Assembly: GCA_031180665.1 (NCBI GenBank)
Contig: JAPSLP010000006.1
Span: 124,001-188,000 of the forward strand
Reading direction: 5' to 3'
Length of the DNA: 64,000 bases
Source of the DNA: Cupriavidus sp.
GTDB lineage: Bacteria > Pseudomonadota > Gammaproteobacteria > Burkholderiales > Burkholderiaceae
Under the pieces are notes generated by a model, which made no database searches, had not been told where the DNA came from, and was given only the letters and a program-made list of their open reading frames with translations. The translations under genes were made by a program, and so were the position numbers. Of the stretch, positions 41,714-50,246 are shown piece by piece (within the stretch, counting starts at the first letter, position 1; each line of letters starts with the position of its first letter).

Positions 41714-43953
41714 ACAGCAATAACATCCGGAGCACCCACTCCGAGCGCGCGGACGAGCGCGATGGCATGGTCGATCTGACATCCTGGTTCGACGTGCTGG
41801 CGCGATACCGGTGGACCTTTCTGACGGTGGCCGGCCTGGTCATCGCGCTCGGTGCGATCTATGCGCTGATCTCGCGGCCGGTCTATCGCGCCGACATCAT
41901 GGTGCAGGTGGAGGAGAGCACCAACACCACCGCGGCGACCAACCGCGTGGCCGCGCAGATCTCGCCGGTGATCGAGGTCAAGTCGGCGGCCTCCGCCGAG
42001 ATCGAACTGCTGCAGTCGCGCATGGTGGTCGGGCGCGCGGTCGACAACCTGATGCTGAACATCGAGGCGTCGCCACGCTACTTCCCGATCGTGGGCCGCG
42101 CGATCGCACAGCGCAACAGCGAGCTGTCGCAGCCGGGCCTGTTCGGCTGGGGCGGCTTCGCCTGGGGCAGCGAATCGATCGCCGTCAGCGAGCTGACGGT
42201 GCCGGCCGAGATGGACGAGCGCAAGATCACCGTGACCGCGCTGGGCAAGGGCGAGTACCGCGTCGCCTTCGCCAGCGATCCGGCCCGTGCCAACGGCAAG
42301 GTCGGCGAGCCGCTGACGGTCAAGACCGCCTACGGCCCGGTGAACCTGACGATCAGCAAGCTCGACGGGCGTCCCGGCACGCAGTTCGAACTGCGCCATC
42401 TGCCGCGCCTGGCAGCGATCGCCCGCCTGCAGCAGCAGCTTCATATCATGGAGCGCGGCAAGCAGAGCGGCGTGATCGGCGTCACGCTCGAAGGCGATTC
42501 GCCGCAGTTGACCGCGGCGATCCTCAACGAGATCGGCATGGAGTACGTCGAGCAGAACGTGCGCCGCAAGGCCGCGGAAGCGGAGAAGTCGCTCGAGTTC
42601 CTGCAGGGCCAGATGCCGCAGCTGCGCCAGCAGGTCGAGGCCGCCGAGACGCGCTATAACGCGATGCGCAACCAGCGCGGCACGGTGGACCTGAGCGAGG
42701 AATCGAAGCTGATCCTGGCGCAGTCGGTACAGATCCAGACCCGCTTGCAGGAACTGAAGCAGAAGCGGCAGGAACTGGCGATGCGCTTCGTCGGCGACCA
42801 CCCCAGCATCACCGCGATCGACAGGCAGATCGACAGCCTGACCGCGCAGCTGAACGGCGTCACCGGCCGCATCCAGCGCCTGCCCGATGTCGAGCAGAAC
42901 GTGCTGCGGCTGATGCGCGACGTCAAGGTCAACACCGAGCTCTATCAGGCCCTGCTCAACGACGTGCAGCAGCTCAAGCTGATGAAGGCGAGCAAGGTCG
43001 GCACCGCGCGCCTGGTCGATCCGGCCAACGTGCCGCTCAAGCCGGTGCGGCCGAATCGCCCGCTGATCGTCGCGGTGGCGGTGGGCCTGGGCGTGCTGGC
43101 CGGCCTGCTGATGGTGGTGGTGCGCCGCTCGCTCGATGGCGGGCTGACCGATGCCGACGAGATCGAGCAGCAAACCGGCCTGACCGTCTACGCCACGATC
43201 CCGCTGAGCCAGCAGCAGACCCGCAAGTTCGGTGGCGCCAAGCCGCTGCCCGGCCTGCTCGCGCTGCAGGAGCCCGAGGACCCGGCGATGGAGAGTCTGC
43301 GCAGCTTCCGCACCGCGCTGCAGTTCGCGCTGGTCGGCAGCCGCAATCGCATCGTGGTGATCACGGGCCCCGCCCCGGGCGTGGGCAAGTCCTTCATCGC
43401 CGCCAACTTCGCCGCGATCCTGGGCGCCGGCGGCAAGCGCGTCGCGCTCGTCGACGCCGACCTGCGCCGCGGCGGACTGAACCACCGCTTCGGCTCGCGC
43501 CGCTCGCCGGGCCTGAGCGACGTGCTGCTCGGCACGCCGCTGGACAAGGTGGTGCAGCGCCAGGTCGCGCCGGGGCTGGACTTCATCCCGACCGGAACGC
43601 AGGCGCCGCAGCCGGCCGACATGCTGAACAGCCCGGGCATGGAGGCGCTGATCGATGAGCTGAAGTCGCGCTACGACGTGGTGCTGATCGACTCGCCCCC
43701 GGTGCTGGCGGCTGCCGATGCCGGCATCCTGGCCAGCAGGGCGGGCGCGGTGTTCCTGGTGGCGCGCGCCGATGTCACCACCGCCAGCGAGCTGCAGGCC
43801 ACCGACAAGGCGATCCGCCATGCCGGAGGCGACGTCAAGGGCGTGCTGTTCAACGGCCTGCACGTCGAGGGGCGCTGGTACCGCTCGCACTACCACTTCG
43901 GCAAGTATCGCTATATGAACCAGTACGGCGCGATCAAGGCCAAGCGGGCCTGA
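41710..43953 (+). CDS. wzc: Tyrosine-protein kinase / chain-length regulator
   Basis: The 747-residue BY-kinase has an N-terminal Wzz domain between membrane helices (about 36-52 and 451-470) with coiled-coil stretches in the periplasm (about 285-400). The cytoplasmic kinase shows Walker A GPAPGVGKS (553-561), Walker A' VALVDADLR (578-586) and Walker B VVLIDSPP (657-664). The C-terminal Tyr cluster consists of Tyr724, 728, 733, 735 and 739, the autophosphorylation tail that Wzb dephosphorylates. It regulates chain length and export by cycling between phosphorylated and free forms. A GGGGAGG site lies just before its ATG. A hairpin terminator follows. Confidence 0.93.
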   Translation: MNSNNIRSTHSERADERDGMVDLTSWFDVLARYRWTFLTVAGLVIALGAIYALISRPVYRADIMVQVEESTNTTAATNRVAAQISPVIEVKSAASAEIELLQSRMVVGRAVDNLMLNIEASPRYFPIVGRAIAQRNSELSQPGLFGWGGFAWGSESIAVSELTVPAEMDERKITVTALGKGEYRVAFASDPARANGKVGEPLTVKTAYGPVNLTISKLDGRPGTQFELRHLPRLAAIARLQQQLHIMERGKQSGVIGVTLEGDSPQLTAAILNEIGMEYVEQNVRRKAAEAEKSLEFLQGQMPQLRQQVEAAETRYNAMRNQRGTVDLSEESKLILAQSVQIQTRLQELKQKRQELAMRFVGDHPSITAIDRQIDSLTAQLNGVTGRIQRLPDVEQNVLRLMRDVKVNTELYQALLNDVQQLKLMKASKVGTARLVDPANVPLKPVRPNRPLIVAVAVGLGVLAGLLMVVVRRSLDGGLTDADEIEQQTGLTVYATIPLSQQQTRKFGGAKPLPGLLALQEPEDPAMESLRSFRTALQFALVGSRNRIVVITGPAPGVGKSFIAANFAAILGAGGKRVALVDADLRRGGLNHRFGSRRSPGLSDVLLGTPLDKVVQRQVAPGLDFIPTGTQAPQPADMLNSPGMEALIDELKSRYDVVLIDSPPVLAAADAGILASRAGAVFLVARADVTTASELQATDKAIRHAGGDVKGVLFNGLHVEGRWYRSHYHFGKYRYMNQYGAIKAKRA

Positions 43954-43986
43954 TCCGCGCGGCCTCCCACCCTACCGCCGTATCAA

Positions 43987-44020
43987 CGCCGATCCCCGCC
44001 GCGCGCGGGGATCGGCGCTT
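43987..44020 (+). terminator. Terminator-like hairpin after wzc
   Basis: A perfect 13-bp stem (cgccgatccccgc / gcggggatcggcg) with a 5-base loop is followed by a weak T tract (cttt). It probably ends the wza-wzb-wzc transcript. The rest of the 44021-44227 gap shows no gene. Confidence 0.6.
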
Positions 44021-44227
44021 TGTAGGACAGCGGTGGCGCGCCGCGTAGGAACGCGCTGTCGGTCTTTCGGCCATTTGTAAGGAGTTGTTGGAAGGCGGAA
44101 ACGGCGACCCGCGCTTGCCATCAAAAATCGAGCGGGTGGCACCATCCTTCGATCGCGTGCCGCCACCGTCGTCCCCGCGGCCCATCGGCCGCGGGCTTCG
44201 TTCGATAACAACTCCACGAGGTCCGAT

Positions 44228-44770
44228 ATGTCCAGAAACCTGACTGTGCGCACCCGAACCGCCCTGGCGGCGCTGGCTGCGGGTCTGATCGGCGCGACCG
44301 CCTTTGCGCAGGCGCCGATGGCGCCCTCGACCGGCACCGGTGCCGGCACCAGTGTTGGCGCCGGCGGTACCGGTGTTGGTGCCGGCGCTGGCGCAGGTGC
44401 CGGCGCGGGTGCCGGCGCAGGTGCCGGTGTTGGCGCAGGTGCTGGCGCCACTGCCGGTGCCGGCACGATGGCGCCTGCCGGTGCCGCCTCGACCATGCCG
44501 ACCACCGGCCCCGCTCCGGGCAGCGTTCCGGCCGGCATGGTCGCCGTTCCTTACGGGCCGGGCGTCTATCAGCTCCAGCCGAAGCTGGATCCGCTGGTCG
44601 AACGGCGCGTGGCACGCGCCGAGGCACGCGGCGAGTACCGCGAGCGCAAGTCCGAAGCGCGGCAGGAATACAGGCAGGAAGTGAAGGCCGCCAAGCAGGA
44701 GCGCAAGGCGGAGATGCGCGAGGCCAACGAGGAGGCCAAGCGTGAACTGACCGCCCCGCCGGCGCGCTGA
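44228..44770 (+). CDS. Secreted protein with Gly-Ala repeat and charged helical tail
   Basis: The 180-residue protein has a Sec signal (hydrophobic TALAALAAGLIGATAFA, cleavage near FAQA). Residues about 37-80 are a Gly-Ala repeat (GAGAGAGAGAGAGAG-type) encoded by imperfect ggtgccggcgctggc-like DNA units. A PYGPGVYQLQPKLDPLVERR segment follows, then a strongly charged, probably helical tail rich in Glu, Arg and Lys (QEVKAAKQERKAEMREANEE). No domain is known. A GAGG site precedes the ATG. Its place between wzc and the hydrolase suggests a surface or matrix role, by context only. Confidence 0.65.
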   Translation: MSRNLTVRTRTALAALAAGLIGATAFAQAPMAPSTGTGAGTSVGAGGTGVGAGAGAGAGAGAGAGAGVGAGAGATAGAGTMAPAGAASTMPTTGPAPGSVPAGMVAVPYGPGVYQLQPKLDPLVERRVARAEARGEYRERKSEARQEYRQEVKAAKQERKAEMREANEEAKRELTAPPAR

Positions 44771-44842
44771 TACGTCGTGGGCCGCCCCCGGGCACTGGAC
44801 GAGCCGCCAGGCCGGTCCAGGCTCGCGAGGCGGCCCGCGCGG

Positions 44843-46693
44843 TCAGCGTAGTGACTGGCGCAATGCCCGGGAGGCGGCCGGCGACGCTGCTGTTGGCAAC
44901 GCTGTCGGCCCACTTGCCGGTGCAACTTGGGATGCCGCTTCCACAGGCGAATCGAACGCCGCCAGATGTCGCATCAGGCAAGCCGCGAATTGCGCGCGGC
45001 TCTCGGTGAGAAACAGCGAATGGTCCAGCCGCGGCAGCACATGGACCCGAATGCCGCTCAGCGGGGCCAGTGCCTCCAGATGCCGGCCGAAGCGAGCCCG
45101 CGCTTCCAGCAGACCGATATCCCCCGCCCCATAGAGCAGATCGACGCGCACGCCGCGGCGTTGCAGGCTGTGCATCGCCTCGCGCGCGTAGGCATCGAGG
45201 TCGTCCGCGCCTCGCGTCGAGCCGGCACCGGCGCGGCTCGACCATAGCCGCCGCGCCAGCGCCGCGGCATGCGGCCACGGATCGATCTCGCCGCGCAGAA
45301 GCCGCAACCATTGCGCCGGGTTGCGCGCCGCGGCCAGATAGACCCGCGTCGATTGCAGCTGCGCATCGGCGTCGCCACCGCCCCGATCACTGTCGTCGTG
45401 CTGGCTGTCCCAGCGGAATTTGAGCAGATTGGCGAGCACCAGCCCATCGATCGGCGCCCCGGCCAGCGCGGCCTGCAGCGCGAGGAAGCCGCCCGAGCAA
45501 ACCCCGGCCACCACCACGCGCCGATAGCCGCGCGCCCTGAGCCACGCCGCGGCGGCCGCGACATCGCGCGACGGCTGCTCCCCATAGAGCGCCGCGATCC
45601 GCATCGTGCGCGCGGCCTGCGGGCTGTCGCCGAGCGCGGAGACGTCGAGCCGCAATGCCGCCACGCCGGCATGGGCGAGCTGGCGGGACAGCGTGACGAA
45701 CAGCCGGCAGTCGCCGACATGGTGGTTGCCGCCCGTGTTCGGAAACAGCACCGCGGTGGCCGTCGCGTCGCCACCATCGTCGCTCGTGCACAGCACGCCG
45801 AACTGACGGCCGCCATCGAGCCACACGGGCTGCTCCACCGTCCCCTGGACCCGCAGCACGGCATCGGCCGACACGGGGGACGACCGCTCGCCACGGCGCG
45901 CGACCGACGCAGTCGGTCCCAGCCATTGCGCGATCTGCTGCCACGCCTGCTCGGGCACGCTGCTGTTCTCGGCCGAGCGCATCATGGCGGGATACTCGTC
46001 GAAATCGAACCGCGTCACCTGCGCGCCCTGCGCCCGATAGCGACCGGCCAGCGCAGCGACCGGCGAACCGGCGCCGGGCCACGCATCGAGCAGCAGCATG
46101 CGCGGCGCGGGACAGGTGGCCCGGCGTTCGAGCCGCAGGCTCTCGAGCAAGGCCACGGCATCGGACGGCAGCCGATAGCCCAGCACCTCGCAGGCGCCGT
46201 CGCGCGGCGGCGCCACCGGAATATCGGGGATCGCGTTATTGCACCAGCTGCCCTGCAGTGCGCGCAGCTCGCGCAGATAGGTGCGGCCCGTGACAGGCGG
46301 GGCCAGCAGGATCAGTCCATCGGGACGCCGGCCCTCGTCGACCGCCATCGCCTCGGCGGCCAGCACGGCGAGCGTCGCGCCCAGCCGCAGACCGCACAGC
46401 ACCACGCGCTCGACCCCGGTATGCGCGCGCAGCGTCTGCGCGGCGCGCACGATGCTGTGCGTACAGGCGTTCAGACGATCGGGACCGTCCTCGGCCCCGG
46501 CGGAATCGCCGCAGCCGGGATAGTCGAAGCGCAGCACCGGCATGCCGGCGCTGGCGAGGTCCGCGGCCAGATGCCGCCACGCGCGATGCGACCACATCGC
46601 TTCATGGCCCCACGGCGCGCACAGCACCACGCCGGTTGCGCCAGGGCCGGCATGCAGCCAGCCGACGCAGTGGTCGAACGCCACTCGCTTCAT
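44843..46693 (-). CDS. Double alpha/beta-hydrolase, exosortase-associated hydrolase-like
   Basis: The 616-residue protein has two alpha/beta-hydrolase modules. Module 1 (about 1-265) has oxyanion-type CAPWGHEAMWSHRAWR, FDYPGCGDSAG and an elbow GLRLG (101-105) with Arg instead of the nucleophilic Ser. Module 2 (about 275-590) has PNTGGNHHVGDCRLFVTL, LDVSALGDS and elbow GVCSG (397-401) with Cys399 at the nucleophile position. From memory these match the two separate exosortase A-associated hydrolases (type 2 and type 1), here fused; no exosortase is seen. The ATG at 46693 has a GGGGGAAG site. The gene is the last of the minus-strand unit after the second BY-kinase-like gene. Confidence 0.75.
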   Translation of the reverse strand: MKRVAFDHCVGWLHAGPGATGVVLCAPWGHEAMWSHRAWRHLAADLASAGMPVLRFDYPGCGDSAGAEDGPDRLNACTHSIVRAAQTLRAHTGVERVVLCGLRLGATLAVLAAEAMAVDEGRRPDGLILLAPPVTGRTYLRELRALQGSWCNNAIPDIPVAPPRDGACEVLGYRLPSDAVALLESLRLERRATCPAPRMLLLDAWPGAGSPVAALAGRYRAQGAQVTRFDFDEYPAMMRSAENSSVPEQAWQQIAQWLGPTASVARRGERSSPVSADAVLRVQGTVEQPVWLDGGRQFGVLCTSDDGGDATATAVLFPNTGGNHHVGDCRLFVTLSRQLAHAGVAALRLDVSALGDSPQAARTMRIAALYGEQPSRDVAAAAAWLRARGYRRVVVAGVCSGGFLALQAALAGAPIDGLVLANLLKFRWDSQHDDSDRGGGDADAQLQSTRVYLAAARNPAQWLRLLRGEIDPWPHAAALARRLWSSRAGAGSTRGADDLDAYAREAMHSLQRRGVRVDLLYGAGDIGLLEARARFGRHLEALAPLSGIRVHVLPRLDHSLFLTESRAQFAACLMRHLAAFDSPVEAASQVAPASGPTALPTAASPAASRALRQSLR

Positions 46694-46787
46694 CGTCTTC
46701 CCCCGGATACCGGGAAGGCGCGCGGGCAAGAGCCCGCGCCAGCCTTCCCGAAACCTTCTCACTACCTCTGCAATACTGCCTCTCGCT

Positions 46788-46805
46788 TACGCAGAAACGG
46801 GTACG
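46788..46805 (+). repeat. Third copy of the 18-bp motif TACGCAGAAACGGGTACG
   Basis: Identical in reverse orientation to 13334-13351. It lies 9 bp past the 3' end of the second BY-kinase-like gene. Confidence 0.65.
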
Positions 46806-46814
46806 CTGCCCGCT

Positions 46815-49190
46815 TCAAGCCTTGCCCGCGGCGGCTGCCACCGGACGTTCGAGGGCACGGGTCGCCGGTGTTGCGGGCGGCAGCGGCATGCCCAGATACG
46901 GATTGATGGTGGCGAACTCGGCGCGGTTGCTGCGACGCTGGGCCACGCCATTGATGATGCCGCCCGCGATGCGCGCATCGGCGCGCGAGAGCCGCTTGAG
47001 CGTGTCGTCGACCTGGCCGGGCAGCGTCACGTCGGCACGCATGACCAGCAGCGTCGAGCCGGCCAGGCTGGCGATCAGCATCGCGTCCGCGACCGACAGC
47101 ACCGGCGGCGTATCGACGATCACCAGGTCGAAACGCTCCTTGCACTGCTGCAGCGCGTCCTTCAACGTCGGCAGCATCAGCAGCTCCGACGGATTGACCG
47201 GCGTCGCACCGGCGCCAAGGATGCACAGGCCCGCGACCACGGTCGGCTGCACCGCCGCGCCGACCGGGATGCGGCCGGCCAGCACATCCGACAGTCCTGG
47301 TTCCGCGGACTGGCCGAACCACGTCGCGACCTTGCCGCGCCGCAAGTCGGCGTCGATCAGCAGCACGCGTTGTCCGGCCTCGGCGAACAGCACCGCGAGA
47401 TTGACTGCGGCGAAGGTCTTGCCAGCACCGGGCGCGGGACTGGTGATCGCCAGCACGCCATCGGGGGCGCTGCGCAGGCCGAAGTACAGGGAGGCCCGCA
47501 CGCTGCGCAACCCTTCGACCGCCAACGCATGGGGCGAGCGCCGCGCCAGCAGGAAGCGGTCGTGCAGCCCGTTACCGTTGCGCGCGCCGGCCTGCGGATC
47601 GCCCCCTTGCGCCTCGGCCAGCGCGGTGCCCGGGGCGGGCGCGGCCAGGCGTTGCCGCGCGGCGTCCGCCAGCCCCATCGCGGCCATCGCCCCGAAGCGC
47701 CGCTCGAGTTCGGCCTGGCGCTCCAGCTCCGCCTGCTCGTCGCTGAAGGCCACATCGCCCAGCATCGGCAGGCCCAGGCGCGCCTCCGCCTCGTTGGCAT
47801 CGGCGACCACCGGCTTGACACGCCGGCGCAGCATCACGCCACCGATCGCCAGCGCCAGCGCTGCCGCGCCGCCTGCCACCGCGGCCGGCCAGGGGCCGAC
47901 ACCGACGGGCACGGTCGAGGCCGCGGCCGCATCGACGATGCGCACCGCGCTGCTGCGGTCAGCCTGCACCAGCGACAGCTGTTCGATCTTGCGGCGCAGG
48001 GTCATGTACATGTCTTCGGCCACCTTGACGTCGCGCGTCAGCGCCACCGATTCGCGCTCGGACAGCGACAGGTTCTGCATGCGCTCGTCGAGTTCGCGCC
48101 GCTCGCGGATCAGCTGCTGGATCTGGCTGTCGACGGTCTTGACCTCGTTGGCATCGGTGGTGAAGCGCTGCAGCAGCTTGGTACGCTCGAGCCGCAGCGC
48201 GGCGATCTGGCGCTGATACTCCATGCTGCCTTGCAGATACGACTGCGCGTCCTGTGTCGGCTGGATCGAGCCGGAGCGGGAACGGTAGCGGGTCAGCGCC
48301 GCCTCCGCGCGTTCGAGCTCGGCCTGCACGCGCGGCAGCTCCGCCGCGAGGAAGGCCAGCGATTCGGCGGCGTCGCCGCGCCGCGCGCTGGTTTGTCCGC
48401 GGATATAGCCCTCGGCAATGCCATTGACGAGATCGGCGGCCTGCTTGCGATCGCCGCTCTGCCACGACAGCCGCACCGTGCCGCCGGGCATTTCGCTGAC
48501 CTTGAGTTGGCTGGCGATGGCATCGACGGTCGCGACCGGATCGCTGCGCATCAGCGTGAAGCGCGTGCCCGGCCGCGCGTCGATGCGCGAGATCAGGACC
48601 TCGACGCCATCGACCGCGGCCGACTCGCCGACGCGGCCTTCGAGCAGGGTACGGCTGCCATCGCTCAGGCGGAACGCGCCGCCGCTGAGCACCTCCAGCG
48701 TCAGCGGCTTGTTCAGCAGCCGCTCGGGCACCGCGAGCGTATCGAGCGCGATGCGCTCGCCGCCCCACGCGTAGCCCATGCCCGGCGGCCAGGGGCCGCG
48801 CACGTGCCCCGGTTCCGACAGGCGCGCGGCCAGCGCACCGACCAGCGGCGCGCGTACGGGCTCGGCAGTGATGCCCAGCCTGAGCTGCTCGATCACCGGC
48901 GCGGCCACCGCACGGCTCTTCAGAATGCTGGCGTCGAAGCCGGCCCCCGGCGTGGATGCCGCGCCCGGCGCGCCGCTGACGGCAACGTCAGGCTGGGCGA
49001 CCTGGATCAGCGCCGCGGCTTCGTAGCGCGGCGGCACCGTCAACGCCGCCAGCCCGGCCACGGCCGCGCCGGCCAGCGTCGCACCGACCAGCAGGCCGGC
49101 GCGATCCTGCAGCGCGCGCGCATAGCCGGCCGGCCGCTGCGGCACCACATTGGGAGCCGGCATTGTTCCGGCGAATGACAACCTGTCCAC
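46815..49190 (-). CDS. Second BY-kinase-like chain-length protein without Tyr tail
   Basis: The 791-residue protein has the Wzz/BY-kinase layout: first helix near 33-51, periplasmic coiled coil (about 265-410), second helix near 434-452. The cytoplasmic ATPase shows Walker A SPAPGAGKT (584-592), A' LIDADLRRG (611-619) and B VIVDTPPVL (690-698). The tail lacks the Tyr cluster of Wzc (only Tyr765), so it may not autophosphorylate there. The start is taken as GTG at 49190 because it follows a GGAG site at good distance; an earlier GTG at 49208 is possible. It is 27 bp after the Crp/Fnr gene on the same strand. Confidence 0.85.
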   Translation of the reverse strand: MDRLSFAGTMPAPNVVPQRPAGYARALQDRAGLLVGATLAGAAVAGLAALTVPPRYEAAALIQVAQPDVAVSGAPGAASTPGAGFDASILKSRAVAAPVIEQLRLGITAEPVRAPLVGALAARLSEPGHVRGPWPPGMGYAWGGERIALDTLAVPERLLNKPLTLEVLSGGAFRLSDGSRTLLEGRVGESAAVDGVEVLISRIDARPGTRFTLMRSDPVATVDAIASQLKVSEMPGGTVRLSWQSGDRKQAADLVNGIAEGYIRGQTSARRGDAAESLAFLAAELPRVQAELERAEAALTRYRSRSGSIQPTQDAQSYLQGSMEYQRQIAALRLERTKLLQRFTTDANEVKTVDSQIQQLIRERRELDERMQNLSLSERESVALTRDVKVAEDMYMTLRRKIEQLSLVQADRSSAVRIVDAAAASTVPVGVGPWPAAVAGGAAALALAIGGVMLRRRVKPVVADANEAEARLGLPMLGDVAFSDEQAELERQAELERRFGAMAAMGLADAARQRLAAPAPGTALAEAQGGDPQAGARNGNGLHDRFLLARRSPHALAVEGLRSVRASLYFGLRSAPDGVLAITSPAPGAGKTFAAVNLAVLFAEAGQRVLLIDADLRRGKVATWFGQSAEPGLSDVLAGRIPVGAAVQPTVVAGLCILGAGATPVNPSELLMLPTLKDALQQCKERFDLVIVDTPPVLSVADAMLIASLAGSTLLVMRADVTLPGQVDDTLKRLSRADARIAGGIINGVAQRRSNRAEFATINPYLGMPLPPATPATRALERPVAAAAGKA

Positions 49191-49217
49191 GGCAATCTCC
49201 TGACGCACTGGCGCAGT

Positions 49218-49940
49218 TCACGCTTCGGCGAGGGCCGGCAGCAGCCGGTCGAATTCGCGCTTGACGAGCTTGTAGCATTCGCACGAATGCGCTTCGAGCC
49301 CATGACGATCGAGCACCGTGATATGGCCGCGGCTGTGGTGGATCAGGCCGAGGTCCTCCAGCTTGCCGGCGGCTTCGGTCACGCCTTCGCGGCGCACGCC
49401 GAGCATATTGGCGATGACCTGCTGCGTGATCACCAGCTCGTTGGTCGCCATGCGATCGAGGGCGAGCAGCAGCCAGCGGCACAGCTGCTTGTTCAGCGAA
49501 TGATGGCGATTGCAGACCGCGGTCTGCGCGATCTGCGTGAGCACCGCCTGCACGTACAGCAGCGTGGCGCGCTGGATCGTCGGCGAGCGCATGAACTCCT
49601 GGCGCAGCGTGCCCGCCGAGAGCCGATAGGCGAAGCCGGGCGTGCGGACCTCGACGCGGCACGGCATGGTGTCGCCACCGGTCAGCACAGGGATGCCGAC
49701 CAGACCCTCGTTGCCGATCGCGGCGATCTCGGCGGTCGCGCCGTTCTCCAGCAGCGACAGCATCGACACGATGGCCGTGGTGGGAAAGTACACATGGTGG
49801 ATGCGTTGACCCGAGTCGGTGAGCAGTTGCCCCGCCCGCATCCGTACCAGCTCCAGGTGCCCCGACAGCGTTTCCCATTCCTTGCGCGGCAACGAGGCCA
49901 GCAGGTGGTTGACGTGCAAATCCGAACGTTGACCGATCAT
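49218..49940 (-). CDS. Crp/Fnr-family transcriptional regulator
   Basis: The 240-residue protein has an N-terminal cyclic-nucleotide-binding beta-roll (ELVRMRAGQLLTDSGQRIHH, VGIPVLTGGD) and a C-terminal Crp-type winged HTH (LVITQQVIANMLGVRREGVT). The nucleotide pocket lacks the clear Glu/Arg/Thr set of cAMP-binding Crp, and there is no Fnr-like N-terminal Cys cluster. The ligand is open; related regulators in Burkholderiales and Xanthomonas respond to c-di-GMP. A strong AGGGAGA site precedes the ATG. Its place at the head of the BY-kinase/hydrolase unit suggests control of polysaccharide or envelope genes. Confidence 0.86.
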   Translation of the reverse strand: MIGQRSDLHVNHLLASLPRKEWETLSGHLELVRMRAGQLLTDSGQRIHHVYFPTTAIVSMLSLLENGATAEIAAIGNEGLVGIPVLTGGDTMPCRVEVRTPGFAYRLSAGTLRQEFMRSPTIQRATLLYVQAVLTQIAQTAVCNRHHSLNKQLCRWLLLALDRMATNELVITQQVIANMLGVRREGVTEAAGKLEDLGLIHHSRGHITVLDRHGLEAHSCECYKLVKREFDRLLPALAEA

Positions 49941-50246
49941 TTCTGTTCTCCCTTCTTGTCCTTTTTGTTGCTGTTTTCCCCCGCCTCGCACCCGATGCCC
50001 GTCGACGACGTCCGTCACAACCACGAGACAGCGACGCTGACCGTGACGGCGACGCGGTGCGGCTTGCGTGCTTCCATTAAGTTCCATCTGTGGGACGCCC
50101 AACAGTAGCCGCACGGCTGAAACCTGCTCATCCTTCGGTAGGTGGGAATGGGGAGGGAGCCGCGTTACAGCAGTGCAACCATTTGGCGCGACGCATCGGC
50201 AATGCGTCAGCCGGTTGCGATGGGCATTGGCCTGCGGGTCGATGTG
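49941..50246. other. Promoter region of the crp-like gene with long inverted repeat
   Basis: The 306 bp between the GH2 stop and the crp-like start contain an inverted repeat CCGTCAC (50012-50018) / GTGACGG (50043-50049) and a pyrimidine tract next to the ATG. No gene is recognised. The GH2 operon must end here, but no clear terminator is visible. Confidence 0.4.

Noticed and set aside
46815..49190. Plain Wzz without kinase domain
   Set aside because: Walker A, A' and B motifs are intact, so it is a fused BY-kinase-like protein.
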